A stretch of DNA of 41,228 nt. Source: Methyloversatilis universalis. GTDB taxonomy: Bacteria > Pseudomonadota > Gammaproteobacteria > Methylococcales > Methylococcaceae. A program made the position numbers and the translations under genes. The notes below the pieces were generated by a model. That model had not been told where the DNA came from, searched no databases, and saw nothing but the letters and a program-made list of their open reading frames with translations. This document shows positions 1-8,296 of this stretch, one piece after another. Each line of letters starts with the position of its first letter. Position 1 is the stretch's first letter. The stretch is taken from NCBI GenBank assembly GCA_020723665.1, contig DYIL01000032.1, forward strand, positions 1-41,228, given 5' to 3'.

Positions 1-322
1 TTGGCTTACGTTTTCAACCCCTTGCGTGGCCGAAAACGACGGGCATCCCTGCCCCTTAGAGCACCTCGGAGTTTTTCCAGGCGCTCTGGTCTCGACTGGC
101 GCGGCATGGCGCATTCACGGCAAAACGCCCGTTTCGGGTACGCGTCGCGAAACGATTGGATTCCCATGAGCGTAGTTAACCTTTATCATCAATACTGACG
201 TGGATAATGACGCTGAAGTTTCTGCGGCGCGCTAACCGGGTGGGATGCCAAGCAAGAATTTCCTCGAAAAACAACGAGAATGCTCGTCAATAACACTACC
301 GGACGGGAGGAGAGACAACACA
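1..322. other. leading region without a supported gene
   Basis: A short open frame covers the first 198 bases, but its product is arginine- and serine-rich, matches nothing I recognise and has no clear ribosome binding site. The rest is the upstream region of the methyltransferase that starts at 323. I see no convincing promoter or repeat here. Confidence 0.4.
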
Positions 323-967
323 ATGCAGTTGGAATACATCCTGAAATCGTACGCACGCTATGCACCAGTGTACGACCAGACTTTTGGTTGGATGCTGAGC
401 TTCCGTGGCCGTTCGATGGCGGCCGGTGTCACCAACAAACGGCCGGGCAAGATACTGGAAGTCGGGGTGGGCACGGGTATCAGCCTTTCGTACTATCGTA
501 AGGAGCACGAAGTTCACGGCATCGATATCTCCCCCGACATGCTGGAAAGAGCCCAGCAGCGGGTGGCAAAAGGCAAACTGACCCATGTTTCGAGTCTGCG
601 CATCATGGACGCCCGAGAGCTCGAATTTTCCGACGATACTTTCGACGCCGTAGTCGCGGCGTACGTTATGTCGGTGGTTCCGGATCCGGAAAAGGTAATC
701 CGCGAAATTGAGCGGGTTTGCAAACCCGGCGGGGATGTGATCATCGTGAATCATTTCGCGGCAGAAAAGGGTATCAGGCGTGATATCGAAAAATTCCTGG
801 CGCCGCTTTCCAATAAGCTAGGCTGGCGTCCCGACATGCCGGTTCAGGAAATCCTGGGGAATACTTCTTTGCGCGAGGTCAAACGTCACACACTGCCGCC
901 GCTGGGCATGTTCACCATGTTGCATCTCCGTAAGGACCTCGATACGACGTCGCAGGCTCTGCAATAG
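323..967 (+). CDS. pmtA: SAM-dependent methyltransferase, PmtA-like (phosphatidylethanolamine N-methyltransferase type)
   Basis: A 214-residue class I methyltransferase. Motif I for SAM binding reads LEVGVGTG near residue 37, followed by an acidic residue at the end of strand 2 (HGIDIS) and the typical FDAVVAAYVMSVVPDP segment. The N-terminal YARYAPVYDQTFGW pattern and overall length resemble the Rhodobacter-type PmtA family, which methylates phosphatidylethanolamine towards phosphatidylcholine at the inner membrane. The open frame extends 26 codons upstream, but I place the start at 323 because a GGGAGGAG ribosome binding site lies about ten bases before this ATG and the conserved domain begins there. 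It is monocistronic and convergent with rpoH. Ubiquinone or other small-molecule methyltransferases are alternatives; the lipid substrate is inferred from similarity. Confidence 0.75.
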   Translation: MQLEYILKSYARYAPVYDQTFGWMLSFRGRSMAAGVTNKRPGKILEVGVGTGISLSYYRKEHEVHGIDISPDMLERAQQRVAKGKLTHVSSLRIMDARELEFSDDTFDAVVAAYVMSVVPDPEKVIREIERVCKPGGDVIIVNHFAAEKGIRRDIEKFLAPLSNKLGWRPDMPVQEILGNTSLREVKRHTLPPLGMFTMLHLRKDLDTTSQALQ

Positions 968-1010
968 TATCGAACGGTCAATCGCTTCGACGAGCAGTGG
1001 AGCGAGGCAG

Positions 1011-1042
1011 AAAAAAAGGTGACCTTCGAGTCACCTTTTTTA
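1011..1042. terminator. bidirectional Rho-independent terminator between pmtA and rpoH
   Basis: A hairpin with arms AAAGGTGAC and GTCACCTTT around a six-base loop, flanked by an A-run on the left and a T-run on the right. It can terminate transcription in both directions, which fits the two convergent genes ending on either side. Confidence 0.8.
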
Positions 1043-1062
1043 TCGACAGCCCTTGTCGAGCC

Positions 1063-1917
1063 TCACGCTTCGGCCAAGGAATTTCGCAGCTTTTTCATGG
1101 CGGTATTTTCCAGTTGGCGAATCCTCTCGGCAGACACCTGGTAGCGTGTGGCGAGATCGTGCAAGGTCAGTTTTTCCTCGCTCAGCCAGCGGCTCCTGAC
1201 GATGTCCCGGCTGCGTTCGTCCAGTTGCTCGATGGCGGCAGCCAATTGCTGCTGTTTGTGCTGACCCCAATCGTTATCTTCGAGCAAATCCGCCGGATCG
1301 GCATTTTCTTGTTGGAGGTAGTGAATCGGGGCCGGCGCTTCGCGGTCGTCGCCGTCACTATCGCTGGGCTCGAAGGCAACGTCTTGGTTGTTCAGGCGAT
1401 TTTCCATTTCATAAACCGTCGCGACGTCCACCCCTAGTTCATCGGCGAGAACGTTAGCCTCGTCTTGGCTCAGCCATCCCAAGCGGTTCTTGAACTTGCG
1501 CAAATTGAAGAACAGTTTTCGCTGGGCCTTGGTGGTGGCGACTTTAACGATGCGCCAGTTTTGAATGATAAACTCGTGAATTTCCGCCCTGATCCAATGG
1601 ACCGCAAAGGAAACCAGCCGGACGCCGACTGCGGGGTCATAGCGTTTCACGGCTTTCATGAGGCCGATGTTTCCCTCCTGGATCAAATCGGGCAGCGGCA
1701 AACCGTAACCGAGATATCCCCGCGCGATGTGGACAACGAAGCGCAAATTGCCGAGTACTAGCTGCCGGGCTGCTTCCAGATCGTTATGCTCGCGAAAGCG
1801 TAAAGCCAGCGCACGTTCTTCCTCGGCACTGTAACGCGGCATCGCGTTCACGGCCGCGACATATTCTTCGATGGAGCCGAGCGAGAGATTAACCGGAAGA
1901 GTTAAGGCGTTGCTCAT
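1063..1917 (-). CDS. rpoH: RNA polymerase heat-shock sigma factor sigma-32
   Basis: A 284-residue sigma-70 family protein of the RpoH group, close to the usual 284-residue length. Region 2 is clear ([16 protein letters not shown], then [21 protein letters not shown] and [16 protein letters not shown]). The RpoH box follows ([12 protein letters not shown]), and region 4 with its helix-turn-helix ends the protein ([24 protein letters not shown]). It directs RNA polymerase to chaperone and protease promoters during heat stress. A TTG lies four codons upstream, but the ATG at 1917 has GAGGAAA just before it and the family's usual MSN start, so I chose it. The gene lies downstream of ftsE-ftsX, as in many gammaproteobacteria. 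Its leader carries a perfect CIRCE operator, so HrcA repression is likely in addition to other control. Confidence 0.97.
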   Translation of the reverse strand: MSNALTLPVNLSLGSIEEYVAAVNAMPRYSAEEERALALRFREHNDLEAARQLVLGNLRFVVHIARGYLGYGLPLPDLIQEGNIGLMKAVKRYDPAVGVRLVSFAVHWIRAEIHEFIIQNWRIVKVATTKAQRKLFFNLRKFKNRLGWLSQDEANVLADELGVDVATVYEMENRLNNQDVAFEPSDSDGDDREAPAPIHYLQQENADPADLLEDNDWGQHKQQQLAAAIEQLDERSRDIVRSRWLSEEKLTLHDLATRYQVSAERIRQLENTAMKKLRNSLAEA

Positions 1918-1949
1918 AGGTTTCCTCAATTTTGATTCCCGTGACTAGC

Positions 1950-1976
1950 TTAGCACTCAAGAACGGCGAGTGCTAA
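1950..1976. promoter_or_regulatory. CIRCE operator (HrcA binding site) in the rpoH leader
   Basis: The perfect inverted repeat TTAGCACTC, nine bases, GAGTGCTAA is exactly the canonical CIRCE element bound by the heat-shock repressor HrcA. It lies about 33 bases upstream of the rpoH start and partly overlaps a plausible -10 box, a position suited to repression. Confidence 0.93.
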
Positions 1977-2005
1977 TAGTAGTTTTAAAAAACTTTTGTG
2001 ATCAA
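1976..2005 (-). promoter_or_regulatory. possible sigma-70 promoter for rpoH
   Basis: Reading leftwards, TTGATC (2005-2000) and TACTAT (1981-1976) are separated by 18 bases. Each box matches the consensus at about four of six positions. The -35 box lies in the last codons of ftsX and the -10 box abuts the CIRCE repeat. The match is moderate and rests partly on the operator's position. Confidence 0.45.
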
Positions 2006-3009
2006 GTAGCATCGAGTTCACGCAAATGATAAGAGACGACTATCCATGCCCCGATTATCCCCAGTGAGACCGATGCTCCGATCAAGAGTTCGGTTTCCGT
2101 AAGGCCGAGAAACGAGAGCGTGTAAGGACTGCCGTAGAGTTCCGCCAAACGGCGCGAAGGCCCGCGGAGAAACAACAGGAAAGCGCTGACGATCAGCCAC
2201 GCAAGCGTTCCGCCCAAAAAGCCGTACCAGAAACCGGCATAAAGAAAAGGACGGCGAATAAAACGGTCTGTTGCGCCCATGAGCTTCGCGACCGCGATTT
2301 CCTCGTGGCGATTTTGCAGTTCCAGACGGATCGTATTGCCGACGATGAACAGCACGCCGAGACTCAAGAGCACGCTGAACACGATTACGCTGCGCTGGGC
2401 TATCGTTAACAGGGAGTTGAGCTTGTGCATCCACTCGGTGTCGAGCTGAACGAAATCGGTTTCCGGCAAGGCTTTGAGTTCGGCAAGCAATTTCTCCACC
2501 TCTTCGGGACGAGTCAGAGAGTCCTTCGGCTTGATGCTGACAACTGCCGGGAGGGGGTTGAAATCCAGGGCCCGCAAGGCGTCGCCAAAACCGCTATAGC
2601 TTTTGAGTTCCTGTAAACCCGCTTCTTTGGTAATCAGTTCCGCCGCCGCGACCTGCGGGTGCTTTTTGAGCGTTTCCGCGAGTTTGCCCCCGGTTTCGTT
2701 GGACAACTCGGGTTTCAGGAACAGCGATACCTGGTTGGTTGCCTCAAGGGTAGAACTCGCCTGCCGGACATTCTTGATAAAGAGGTGAAAGCTTGCCGGT
2801 ATGGTCAAGGCTATGGCGATCACAAGCACCGTCATGCTGCTGGCGACAGGCGTTCGACGAAGGCGAGCAAAACTGGATTTCAGGGTTTCGACGTGCAAAT
2901 CGGCGTAAGCGCGCAGCCAGTTCGCAGGGCCGTTGCGGGTACGCTTGACGCGGACCGCGGTGGTATCACGCCTCTTGCGAGGCGTTTGCTTGTGTCTTGC
3001 AATCGGCAC
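2002..3009 (-). CDS. ftsX: cell division ABC transporter permease FtsX
   Basis: A 335-residue membrane protein with the FtsX layout: a basic cytoplasmic N-terminus, one transmembrane helix (about 56-77), a periplasmic domain of about 125 residues, then three helices near 207-227, 258-280 and 308-328. With FtsE it forms the septal ABC complex that activates periplasmic peptidoglycan amidases through EnvC-type partners. The start is a GTG three bases after the ftsE stop, so the two are translationally coupled. Two short open frames in other phases overlap it and are shadows. Length and topology match the family. Confidence 0.95.
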   Translation of the reverse strand: MPIARHKQTPRKRRDTTAVRVKRTRNGPANWLRAYADLHVETLKSSFARLRRTPVASSMTVLVIAIALTIPASFHLFIKNVRQASSTLEATNQVSLFLKPELSNETGGKLAETLKKHPQVAAAELITKEAGLQELKSYSGFGDALRALDFNPLPAVVSIKPKDSLTRPEEVEKLLAELKALPETDFVQLDTEWMHKLNSLLTIAQRSVIVFSVLLSLGVLFIVGNTIRLELQNRHEEIAVAKLMGATDRFIRRPFLYAGFWYGFLGGTLAWLIVSAFLLFLRGPSRRLAELYGSPYTLSFLGLTETELLIGASVSLGIIGAWIVVSYHLRELDAT

Positions 3010-3012
3010 GTT

Positions 3013-3672
3013 TCAGTCGCCTTCGACCAACTGGCCTTGGTGTAATTTAAGGGTTCGGCAGGCGAATCGGGAAATCAGATCGAGATTGTGGCTCGCGATC
3101 AAAAGGGTTACGCCGACCTGGTTGAATTCCCTGAACAACGCCATGATTTCGGCCGAGAGGTCTGGGTCCAGGTTGCCGGTGGGCTCGTCGGCCAAGATCA
3201 AGGAGGGTTTGTGTACGATGGCCCGGGCGATGCCCACCCTCTGCTGCTCCCCTCCGGACAGCGCCAAAGGATATCGTTTTTCCTTGCGGAGCAGGCCGAC
3301 CTTGTCGAGCGCGGCCCTGACTCGCCGGGCCGTTTCCTGTTGGCCGTAGCCGGCTATCTGCAAGGGCAGGGCCACGTTATCGAAAACCGTTCTATCGTGC
3401 AGCAAGCGGTAATCCTGGAAAATCAGTCCCAATTTGCGGCGCAGGTGAGGCACTTGGCGCTTGGGTAAATGGTTTATGGGCCTTCCGTCGAAAACGACTT
3501 GTCCGCGGGTCGGTCTTTCGATCAGCGGAATCAGTTTGAGCATGGTGCTCTTCCCGGCCCCGGAGTGTCCCGTCAGGAAGGCCATTTCGCCTTGTTCCAG
3601 CCGGAAACTGACGTTCGACAAGACTTCTCCGCTATCCGAATAGCGTTTGCTGACGTTGATAAATTGCAGCAT
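3013..3672 (-). CDS. ftsE: cell division ABC transporter ATPase FtsE
   Basis: A 219-residue ABC ATPase. Walker A is GHSGAGKST (35-43), the signature is LSGGEQQ (138-144) and Walker B is LILADEP (158-164), with the switch histidine in IASHN near the C-terminus. It powers FtsX at the division site; length is typical. It is the first gene of the ftsE-ftsX pair, with rpoH downstream. In many gammaproteobacteria ftsY precedes ftsE, but here the upstream neighbour is a decayed arsS-like gene on the same strand. Confidence 0.96.
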   Translation of the reverse strand: MLQFINVSKRYSDSGEVLSNVSFRLEQGEMAFLTGHSGAGKSTMLKLIPLIERPTRGQVVFDGRPINHLPKRQVPHLRRKLGLIFQDYRLLHDRTVFDNVALPLQIAGYGQQETARRVRAALDKVGLLRKEKRYPLALSGGEQQRVGIARAIVHKPSLILADEPTGNLDPDLSAEIMALFREFNQVGVTLLIASHNLDLISRFACRTLKLHQGQLVEGD

Positions 3673-3729
3673 GACAACGGACGGACTAAGTGAAAATGGT
3701 TCCGGGGAAACGGAGGCGAAGGCTTCCCC

Positions 3730-4294
3730 TCACGCGCGCCATGCTCCGCCGCAATGGCTGCCCGCGCGGGCGGTGCAGCCGTAGCAATGGTCGGCTATGG
3801 TAATGGGCTTTTCGTCCAAACTCGGCGACAGAGCTTCGGGCAAATGCGTTTTGGCTTTCACGCCCACACCCAAGGGTAAGCCGAGCATCTGGTTGAAATC
3901 GCAGTGATACACATGGCCCTGCCGGTCGACGCTGATCAAACTGCGGCATATGACGCTTTCAAGATGGTTCGAATTGTGGCTGTTCCGCAATGAAGTCATG
4001 TAGTCGTCGAACCTCCCCTGACCGATGAGCGTGCTGCCGAAACGCCGTATCGGCATATTGGCAAGGGCGTACAATCGGTTGAAAACGATCCCGTAGCGGT
4101 GTTTGAGCTCGTGCTTGTAGGTATTTCCCGGTTCGCCCTGCGCCGGCGGCAAAGCGGCACCTTGTGGATTGTAGACCAGATTTAAAATTGGACCGGAATC
4201 GAGCCGGCCGTAGCCGAGGCGATAGAGTCACCAACCGCTTCCGAATGATGGGCCGGAAATCGGTATGGCACAGCAAGGGCAATGGATCGTGCAT
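3730..4294 (-). pseudogene. arsS-like radical SAM gene with the catalytic core deleted
   Basis: Two ends of one gene are recognisable without the middle. From ATG 4294 the product begins MHDPLPLLCHTDFRPI and RKRLVTL, the usual N-terminus of ArsS-type arsenosugar-biosynthesis radical SAM proteins. At about 4215 the frame shifts, and the adjoining frame reads YRLGYGRLDSGPILNLVYNP and continues to a typical C-terminal DUF3641 domain (IVFNRLYALANMPI, YHCDFNQMLGLPLG, DHCYGCTARAGSHCGG), ending at 3730. The family is usually a little over 300 residues; the deleted part includes the radical-SAM CxxxCxxC cluster motif. The remnant cannot have the original catalytic activity. Only its terminal 140 codons have an in-frame start of their own, at 4152. 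It lies just upstream of ftsE. Family assignment is from remembered motifs. Confidence 0.75.
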
Positions 4295-4479
4295 GACTCG
4301 AAGTATGCTCCGTGGTCGGCTTATGGCTTTCGATCTCTTAGGGAGAGTACCGCGTTCGATCCCGGTTTTGCAAAGGCCGCGATTCGGATTGTGCGCGCCT
4401 TGACGGCGGGGTTACGACAGCGACGCGCTTCGGCTTAGAATTTGGAAGACGGTGAAATTCAAGAAGAATACGGGAGCTC

Positions 4480-4992
4480 ATGATGCACAGATTGGCTACA
4501 GTGGCCGCAGGCGCGGCGATGGTCTTTTGCGTGATGGCTTATGCCGAAGAAATCAAAGTGGAAATGAACAAGATCGACGAAACGGGAATCGGGGAATCGA
4601 TCGGCGTGATCGTCGCAACGGATACCGCCGCCGGATTGAAGCTGACTCCGAATCTCAAAGGCTTGCCGCCCGGGGCGCACGGCTTTCATGTTCATGAATT
4701 CCCCGACTGCAACGCCAAGGAAAAAGACGGAAAACCGGTGGCGGGACTCGCGGCAGGCAATCATTTCGACCCCGAGAAGACCGGAAAACATGCAGGTCCC
4801 GATGGCGATGGTCACGCCGGAGATCTGCCGGTCCTCAAGGTGGCTATCGACGGCACGGCTAAGGAAGCGGTCAACGCCAAGCGTTTGCGCGTCGCCGATC
4901 TCAAAGGGCGTTCATTGCTGATTCACGCAGAGGACGACAACTACGCCGACAAGCCGGGCGGAGCCCGCATCGCCTGCGGCGCCGTGAACTAA
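4480..4992 (+). CDS. sodC: periplasmic Cu/Zn superoxide dismutase
   Basis: A 170-residue protein with a signal peptide of about 22 residues (cleavage after AYA). The mature domain has the copper and zinc ligands of the SodC family: H70 and H72 in GFHVHEFPDC, H95 in GNHFDP, H104, H112 and D115 in HAGDLP, and H149 in LLIHAEDDNY. C77 and C166 can form the conserved intramolecular disulfide. It converts superoxide to hydrogen peroxide and oxygen in the periplasm. A GGAG lies just before the start; a second ATG follows immediately, so the start is uncertain by one codon. It stands alone, with the arsS relic divergent upstream and the pyrimidine operon convergent downstream. Confidence 0.95.
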   Translation: MMHRLATVAAGAAMVFCVMAYAEEIKVEMNKIDETGIGESIGVIVATDTAAGLKLTPNLKGLPPGAHGFHVHEFPDCNAKEKDGKPVAGLAAGNHFDPEKTGKHAGPDGDGHAGDLPVLKVAIDGTAKEAVNAKRLRVADLKGRSLLIHAEDDNYADKPGGARIACGAVN

Positions 4993-5008
4993 CGGCGTTG
5001 CCGTTTTA
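4991..5008. terminator. short hairpin between sodC and pyrX
   Basis: AACGGC and GCCGTT pair around a three-base loop directly after the sodC stop, followed by TTTTA. It is short and its terminator activity is uncertain, but it sits exactly between convergent genes. Confidence 0.35.
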
Positions 5009-5027
5009 TAAGAACGGGTACGGTGTT

Positions 5028-6323
5028 TTACGGCTGGTCCGGCCGGGCTTCGAAAACCACCCGGCCGTCCAACAGCGTACAAGTTACCCGGCCTTTGACC
5101 GTTTCTCCCCAGTAGGGCGTGTTCCGGCCGCTGCTTCGCCAAGTCGAGCCGTCGATTGTCCACGTGTGCTCGCGGTCGAAGATGCAGATGTCGGCCGGCG
5201 ACCCGACGCTCAAAGTGCCCGTCCGAAGACCCATGACGGCGGCGGGACCTTGCGTGAGGAGCGCAATGGCCTGATTCAGTGAAAGGATGTTTTCGTCGAC
5301 CAGCCTCAGCGTCAAAGGAAGTAGCATTTCCAACGATGCCATGCCGGGCTCGGTGGACGGAAAGACGTCCAGCTTGGCGTCGGGTTCGTGAGGTTGATGA
5401 TCGGAACAAATCGCCGTGATCACGCCTGTCTTCAGCGCTTCGCGGAGAGCGTCCCTGTCGGCCAGGCTTCGCAAGGGCGGCCTCACGTGGCACATCGCGT
5501 TGAATCCGTCGACGTCCATCTCGGTTAGATGCAGTTGATGCGCGGCCACATCGGCAGTGACGGGGGCGCCTTTTTCCCGAGCTCTGGCGATCATCCGGGC
5601 AGCGCGGGCGCAACTGAGCTGTGCGAAATGGACCCGTGCCTCGGTGTGCTCGACCAGCGCCAAGACCTGAGCAATGGCCACGGTTTCCGCGGCATCCGGA
5701 ATTCCAGGCAGGCCTAAGCGGGTCGCGGTCGGCCCTTCGTGCACACAGCCTCGGTCGGCCAGCCAAGGGTCTTCCGGGCGGATGACGACCAGAAGGTCAT
5801 GGCTCGCGGCATATTCCAGCGCTCGGCGCAGCACCAGGGTATTGGCCATAGGCGCGTGGGCATTGCTGAGTGCGAGGCAGCCGGCGCGTTTCAAGGCGCT
5901 CATTTCGCTCAAATCCTTACCCTCGAGGCCGCGCGTCAAGGCGCCTATGGGCAGAACCCGCAGCTTGCCGATCTGTTGTGCCTTTTCGCGGATCAGGTTG
6001 ACCACGGCTGGGGTGTCGATGACGGGATCGGTATCGGGCGGACAGCAAAGGGTGGTGATGCCGCTCGCGGCGGCGGCTTCGCTTTCGCTGGCGATCGCCG
6101 CCTTGTGTTCCTGGCCCGGCTCGCGCAGACGCGCGCAAAGGTCGATGAAGCTAGGGCATACGATCCGCCCTTCCGCGGCAATTGTTCGGTCGGCGCTGAA
6201 ACCGTCCGGCGCGGTCCCGAGCGCCACTACGCGTCCCTCGGCCAGGTAGAGATCCTTTGGTCCTTCGATGCCGTTCGACGGATCGATCAGATATCCGCCG
6301 CGGATGACGATGCGTTCGGTCAT
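5028..6323 (-). CDS. pyrX: non-catalytic dihydroorotase-like partner of aspartate carbamoyltransferase
   Basis: A 431-residue amidohydrolase-fold protein of the dihydroorotase family. In active enzymes the strand after FIDL carries HxH for zinc binding followed by LREPG; here it reads [10 protein letters not shown], so both histidines are replaced (C63, R65). That is the hallmark of the pseudo-dihydroorotase (PyrX, also called PyrC') that assembles with PyrB in pseudomonads. Its likely job is structural, supporting the aspartate carbamoyltransferase complex, and a separate PyrC should exist elsewhere. It overlaps pyrB by four bases (ATGA). Other family segments ([24 protein letters not shown]) are retained. 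It is often annotated as active dihydroorotase, which these residues argue against. Confidence 0.9.
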   Translation of the reverse strand: MTERIVIRGGYLIDPSNGIEGPKDLYLAEGRVVALGTAPDGFSADRTIAAEGRIVCPSFIDLCARLREPGQEHKAAIASESEAAAASGITTLCCPPDTDPVIDTPAVVNLIREKAQQIGKLRVLPIGALTRGLEGKDLSEMSALKRAGCLALSNAHAPMANTLVLRRALEYAASHDLLVVIRPEDPWLADRGCVHEGPTATRLGLPGIPDAAETVAIAQVLALVEHTEARVHFAQLSCARAARMIARAREKGAPVTADVAAHQLHLTEMDVDGFNAMCHVRPPLRSLADRDALREALKTGVITAICSDHQPHEPDAKLDVFPSTEPGMASLEMLLPLTLRLVDENILSLNQAIALLTQGPAAVMGLRTGTLSVGSPADICIFDREHTWTIDGSTWRSSGRNTPYWGETVKGRVTCTLLDGRVVFEARPDQP

Positions 6324-7315
6324 GCCGCCTTATCCCCGGAGAGCGTTTCGAGGTCGGGGCGCATCGCCATGGACAGGATCGCCATGCGAATGGCGATCCC
6401 GTTGTCGACTTGCTGAAGTATGACGGAGTGAGGACCGTCGGCTACCAGCGAGTCGATTTCGACGCCTCGATTGATAGGGCCCGGATGCATCACGATAACG
6501 TCCGGCTTGGCGCGCGCCAGGCGTTTTTCCGTCAGTCCGAAGCAGGCGAAGTATTCGTGCTCGCTCGGGATGAAAGCCCCGCTCATGCGCTCCTTCTGAA
6601 GGCGCAGCATGATGACGACGTCGACGTCCTCGAGGCCTAGGTCTAGGTCGTGGAAGGTTTTAACTCCCAAGGTCTCGACCGCAGCCGGCAACAGCGTCTT
6701 CGGACCGATCACGCGCACTTCGGCGACACCCAGGGTGTTCAGGGCATGAATTTCGGATCGGGCGACGCGGGAGTGCAGGATGTCGCCGACGATGGCGACT
6801 TTGAGATTCGAGAAATCGCCCTTGGCCTTGCGGATGGTGAATACGTCCAGCATGGCCTGGGTCGGATGGGCGTGTCGACCGTCCCCGCCGTTAATGACGC
6901 TAATATGTGGAGCGACATGGCGGGCGATGAAATGGGCTGCGCCGCTTTCCGCGTGGCGAACCACGAACATGTCGACATGCATGGCTTCCAGATTGCGGAT
7001 GGTGTCCAGCAGGCTTTCACCTTTTGAGGTGGCGGACGTTGCGATGTTGAGATTGATGACATCGGCCGAAAGCCGTTTCGCAGCCAGCTCGAAGGTCGTA
7101 CGGGTGCGCGTACTGTTTTCGAAGAACAGGTTGACTACGGTCTTGCCGCGCAACAAAGGGACTTTCTTGACGGTCTGCTCGGTGACGCTGGCGAAGGATT
7201 CCGCGGTGTCCATGATCTTGACCAGCAACTCGCGACTCAAGCCCTCAACGGTGAGAAAGTGCTTCAGCCGTCCGTTCGAGTCCAACTGAAGAGAGTCGGT
7301 CCGGATCGGATTCAT
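6320..7315 (-). CDS. pyrB: aspartate carbamoyltransferase catalytic subunit
   Basis: A 331-residue ATCase catalytic chain. The carbamoyl-phosphate loop STRTRTTFE starts at residue 68, the [16 protein letters not shown] segment is intact, and the C-terminal [12 protein letters not shown] motif is present. It condenses carbamoyl phosphate with aspartate in pyrimidine synthesis. The open frame extends 33 codons upstream, but the ATG at 7315 overlaps the pyrR stop as ATGA and the family homology begins there. Order pyrR-pyrB-pyrX, with four-base overlaps on both sides, indicates tight coupling. No pyrI regulatory subunit is adjacent, in keeping with a PyrB-PyrX holoenzyme. Confidence 0.95.
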   Translation of the reverse strand: MNPIRTDSLQLDSNGRLKHFLTVEGLSRELLVKIMDTAESFASVTEQTVKKVPLLRGKTVVNLFFENSTRTRTTFELAAKRLSADVINLNIATSATSKGESLLDTIRNLEAMHVDMFVVRHAESGAAHFIARHVAPHISVINGGDGRHAHPTQAMLDVFTIRKAKGDFSNLKVAIVGDILHSRVARSEIHALNTLGVAEVRVIGPKTLLPAAVETLGVKTFHDLDLGLEDVDVVIMLRLQKERMSGAFIPSEHEYFACFGLTEKRLARAKPDVIVMHPGPINRGVEIDSLVADGPHSVILQQVDNGIAIRMAILSMAMRPDLETLSGDKAA

Positions 7316-7830
7316 GATGGCGAAGAAACCGAGTGGATACGAAGTTCGAGCGGGCTGGGCCCGGTGAGGGTGATGCGCTGGTCGGCTGAGAGCGTTATGG
7401 TACGCCCCAGGCAATCCGGACGAATGGGAATCTGCCGTCCGTCGCGCTCGATCAGGACGCCCAGCAAAACCTGGGCGGGGCGGCCGTAATCGAAGATCTC
7501 GTTGAGCGCGGCACGGACGGTGCGGCCGGTATAGAACACATCATCGATCAGCAATATGTTCCGACCCTCGACGCGAAACGGTAGGATGCTCGGCTTGACT
7601 TGGGGGTGAATGCCGGTGTGCGAAAAATCATCCCGGTAAAACGAGATGTTCAAAAGGCCCAAGGGCTCCTTCAATCCAAGCCGGGCGTGCAGGCGTTCGG
7701 CGATCCATGCTCCGCCGGTGTGAATCCCGATCATGGCCGGGTCGGAAAAGCCGCGGCGGGTCATTTCCTCGCGCAAACAGGTTTCCAGCCGGTCGAGCAA
7801 TGGCTGCACCCGCAAATCGTTATCAGGCAT
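7312..7830 (-). CDS. pyrR: PyrR family pyrimidine regulator / uracil phosphoribosyltransferase
   Basis: A 172-residue phosphoribosyltransferase-fold protein. The PRPP-binding loop reads [18 protein letters not shown] (about residues 92-109), with [14 protein letters not shown] near the N-terminus as in PyrR. In Gram-positive bacteria PyrR is an RNA-binding attenuator; in pseudomonad-type operons it is a regulator and weak uracil phosphoribosyltransferase whose mode of action is less clear. I saw no PyrR-binding attenuator in the short leader. It overlaps ruvX by eight bases and pyrB by four. Confidence 0.93.
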   Translation of the reverse strand: MPDNDLRVQPLLDRLETCLREEMTRRGFSDPAMIGIHTGGAWIAERLHARLGLKEPLGLLNISFYRDDFSHTGIHPQVKPSILPFRVEGRNILLIDDVFYTGRTVRAALNEIFDYGRPAQVLLGVLIERDGRQIPIRPDCLGRTITLSADQRITLTGPSPLELRIHSVSSPS

Positions 7831-8293
7831 TCCAAGTATCCTTTTCCGTGGTGTGGGCCAACCAAGTCTGGAGAATCAACTGGGCGGCGAGTTCGTCCTT
7901 GACATCGGCGAAGTGCGTGGACCGTTTCGAACGCCTCCGATAAAAAATCTCGCGGGATTCTCGGGTGGACAAGGTTTCGTCCATTGTGTGGACCGGCAGG
8001 TGATAGCGGCTTTCCAATTGACGACAGAAGCGTCGAATTGGCTCTACGATCGGGTTTTCTTCACCCTCGGGATTATACGGCAATCCGACCACGAATGCCG
8101 ACGGTCGCCAGATCTGAACTAGGCGGGATATGGCATCCCATAAGGCCTTTCGGCTGGTTACGCGTATCGTTTCGAGAGCCGTCGCCGTGCCGGTCACGCG
8201 CTGGCCTACGGCTACGCCGATATTTTTTTCGCCGAAATCGAAGCCGAGATAAGTGGATTCATTCGTTTCTTGACTAACCGGGTCGAAATCCAT
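7823..8293 (-). CDS. ruvX: RuvX/YqgF family Holliday-junction-resolvase-like nuclease
   Basis: A 156-residue RNase H-fold protein. The N-terminal YLGFDFGEKNIGVAVGQRVT motif carries the first acidic active-site residue, FVVGLPYNPEGEE the second segment, and VHTMDETLSTRESRE plus DVKDELAAQLILQTWL complete the YqgF pattern. The family is linked to pre-16S rRNA 5'-end processing and was proposed as a Holliday junction resolvase. Order yqgE-ruvX-pyrR is conserved in several gammaproteobacteria. It has about 18 more residues than E. coli YqgF, at the N-terminus. Confidence 0.94.
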   Translation of the reverse strand: MDFDPVSQETNESTYLGFDFGEKNIGVAVGQRVTGTATALETIRVTSRKALWDAISRLVQIWRPSAFVVGLPYNPEGEENPIVEPIRRFCRQLESRYHLPVHTMDETLSTRESREIFYRRRSKRSTHFADVKDELAAQLILQTWLAHTTEKDTWNA

Positions 8294-8296
8294 GAA

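Noticed and set aside
1..198. 65-codon frame at the window start
   Set aside because: Basic, low-complexity product, no ribosome binding site and no recognised family.
4400..4441. TTGACG and TAGAAT as a sodC promoter
   Set aside because: TAGAAT is a fair -10 box 39 bases before the ATG, but the spacing of 30 bases from TTGACG is too long, and the nearer TTACGA is a poor -35.
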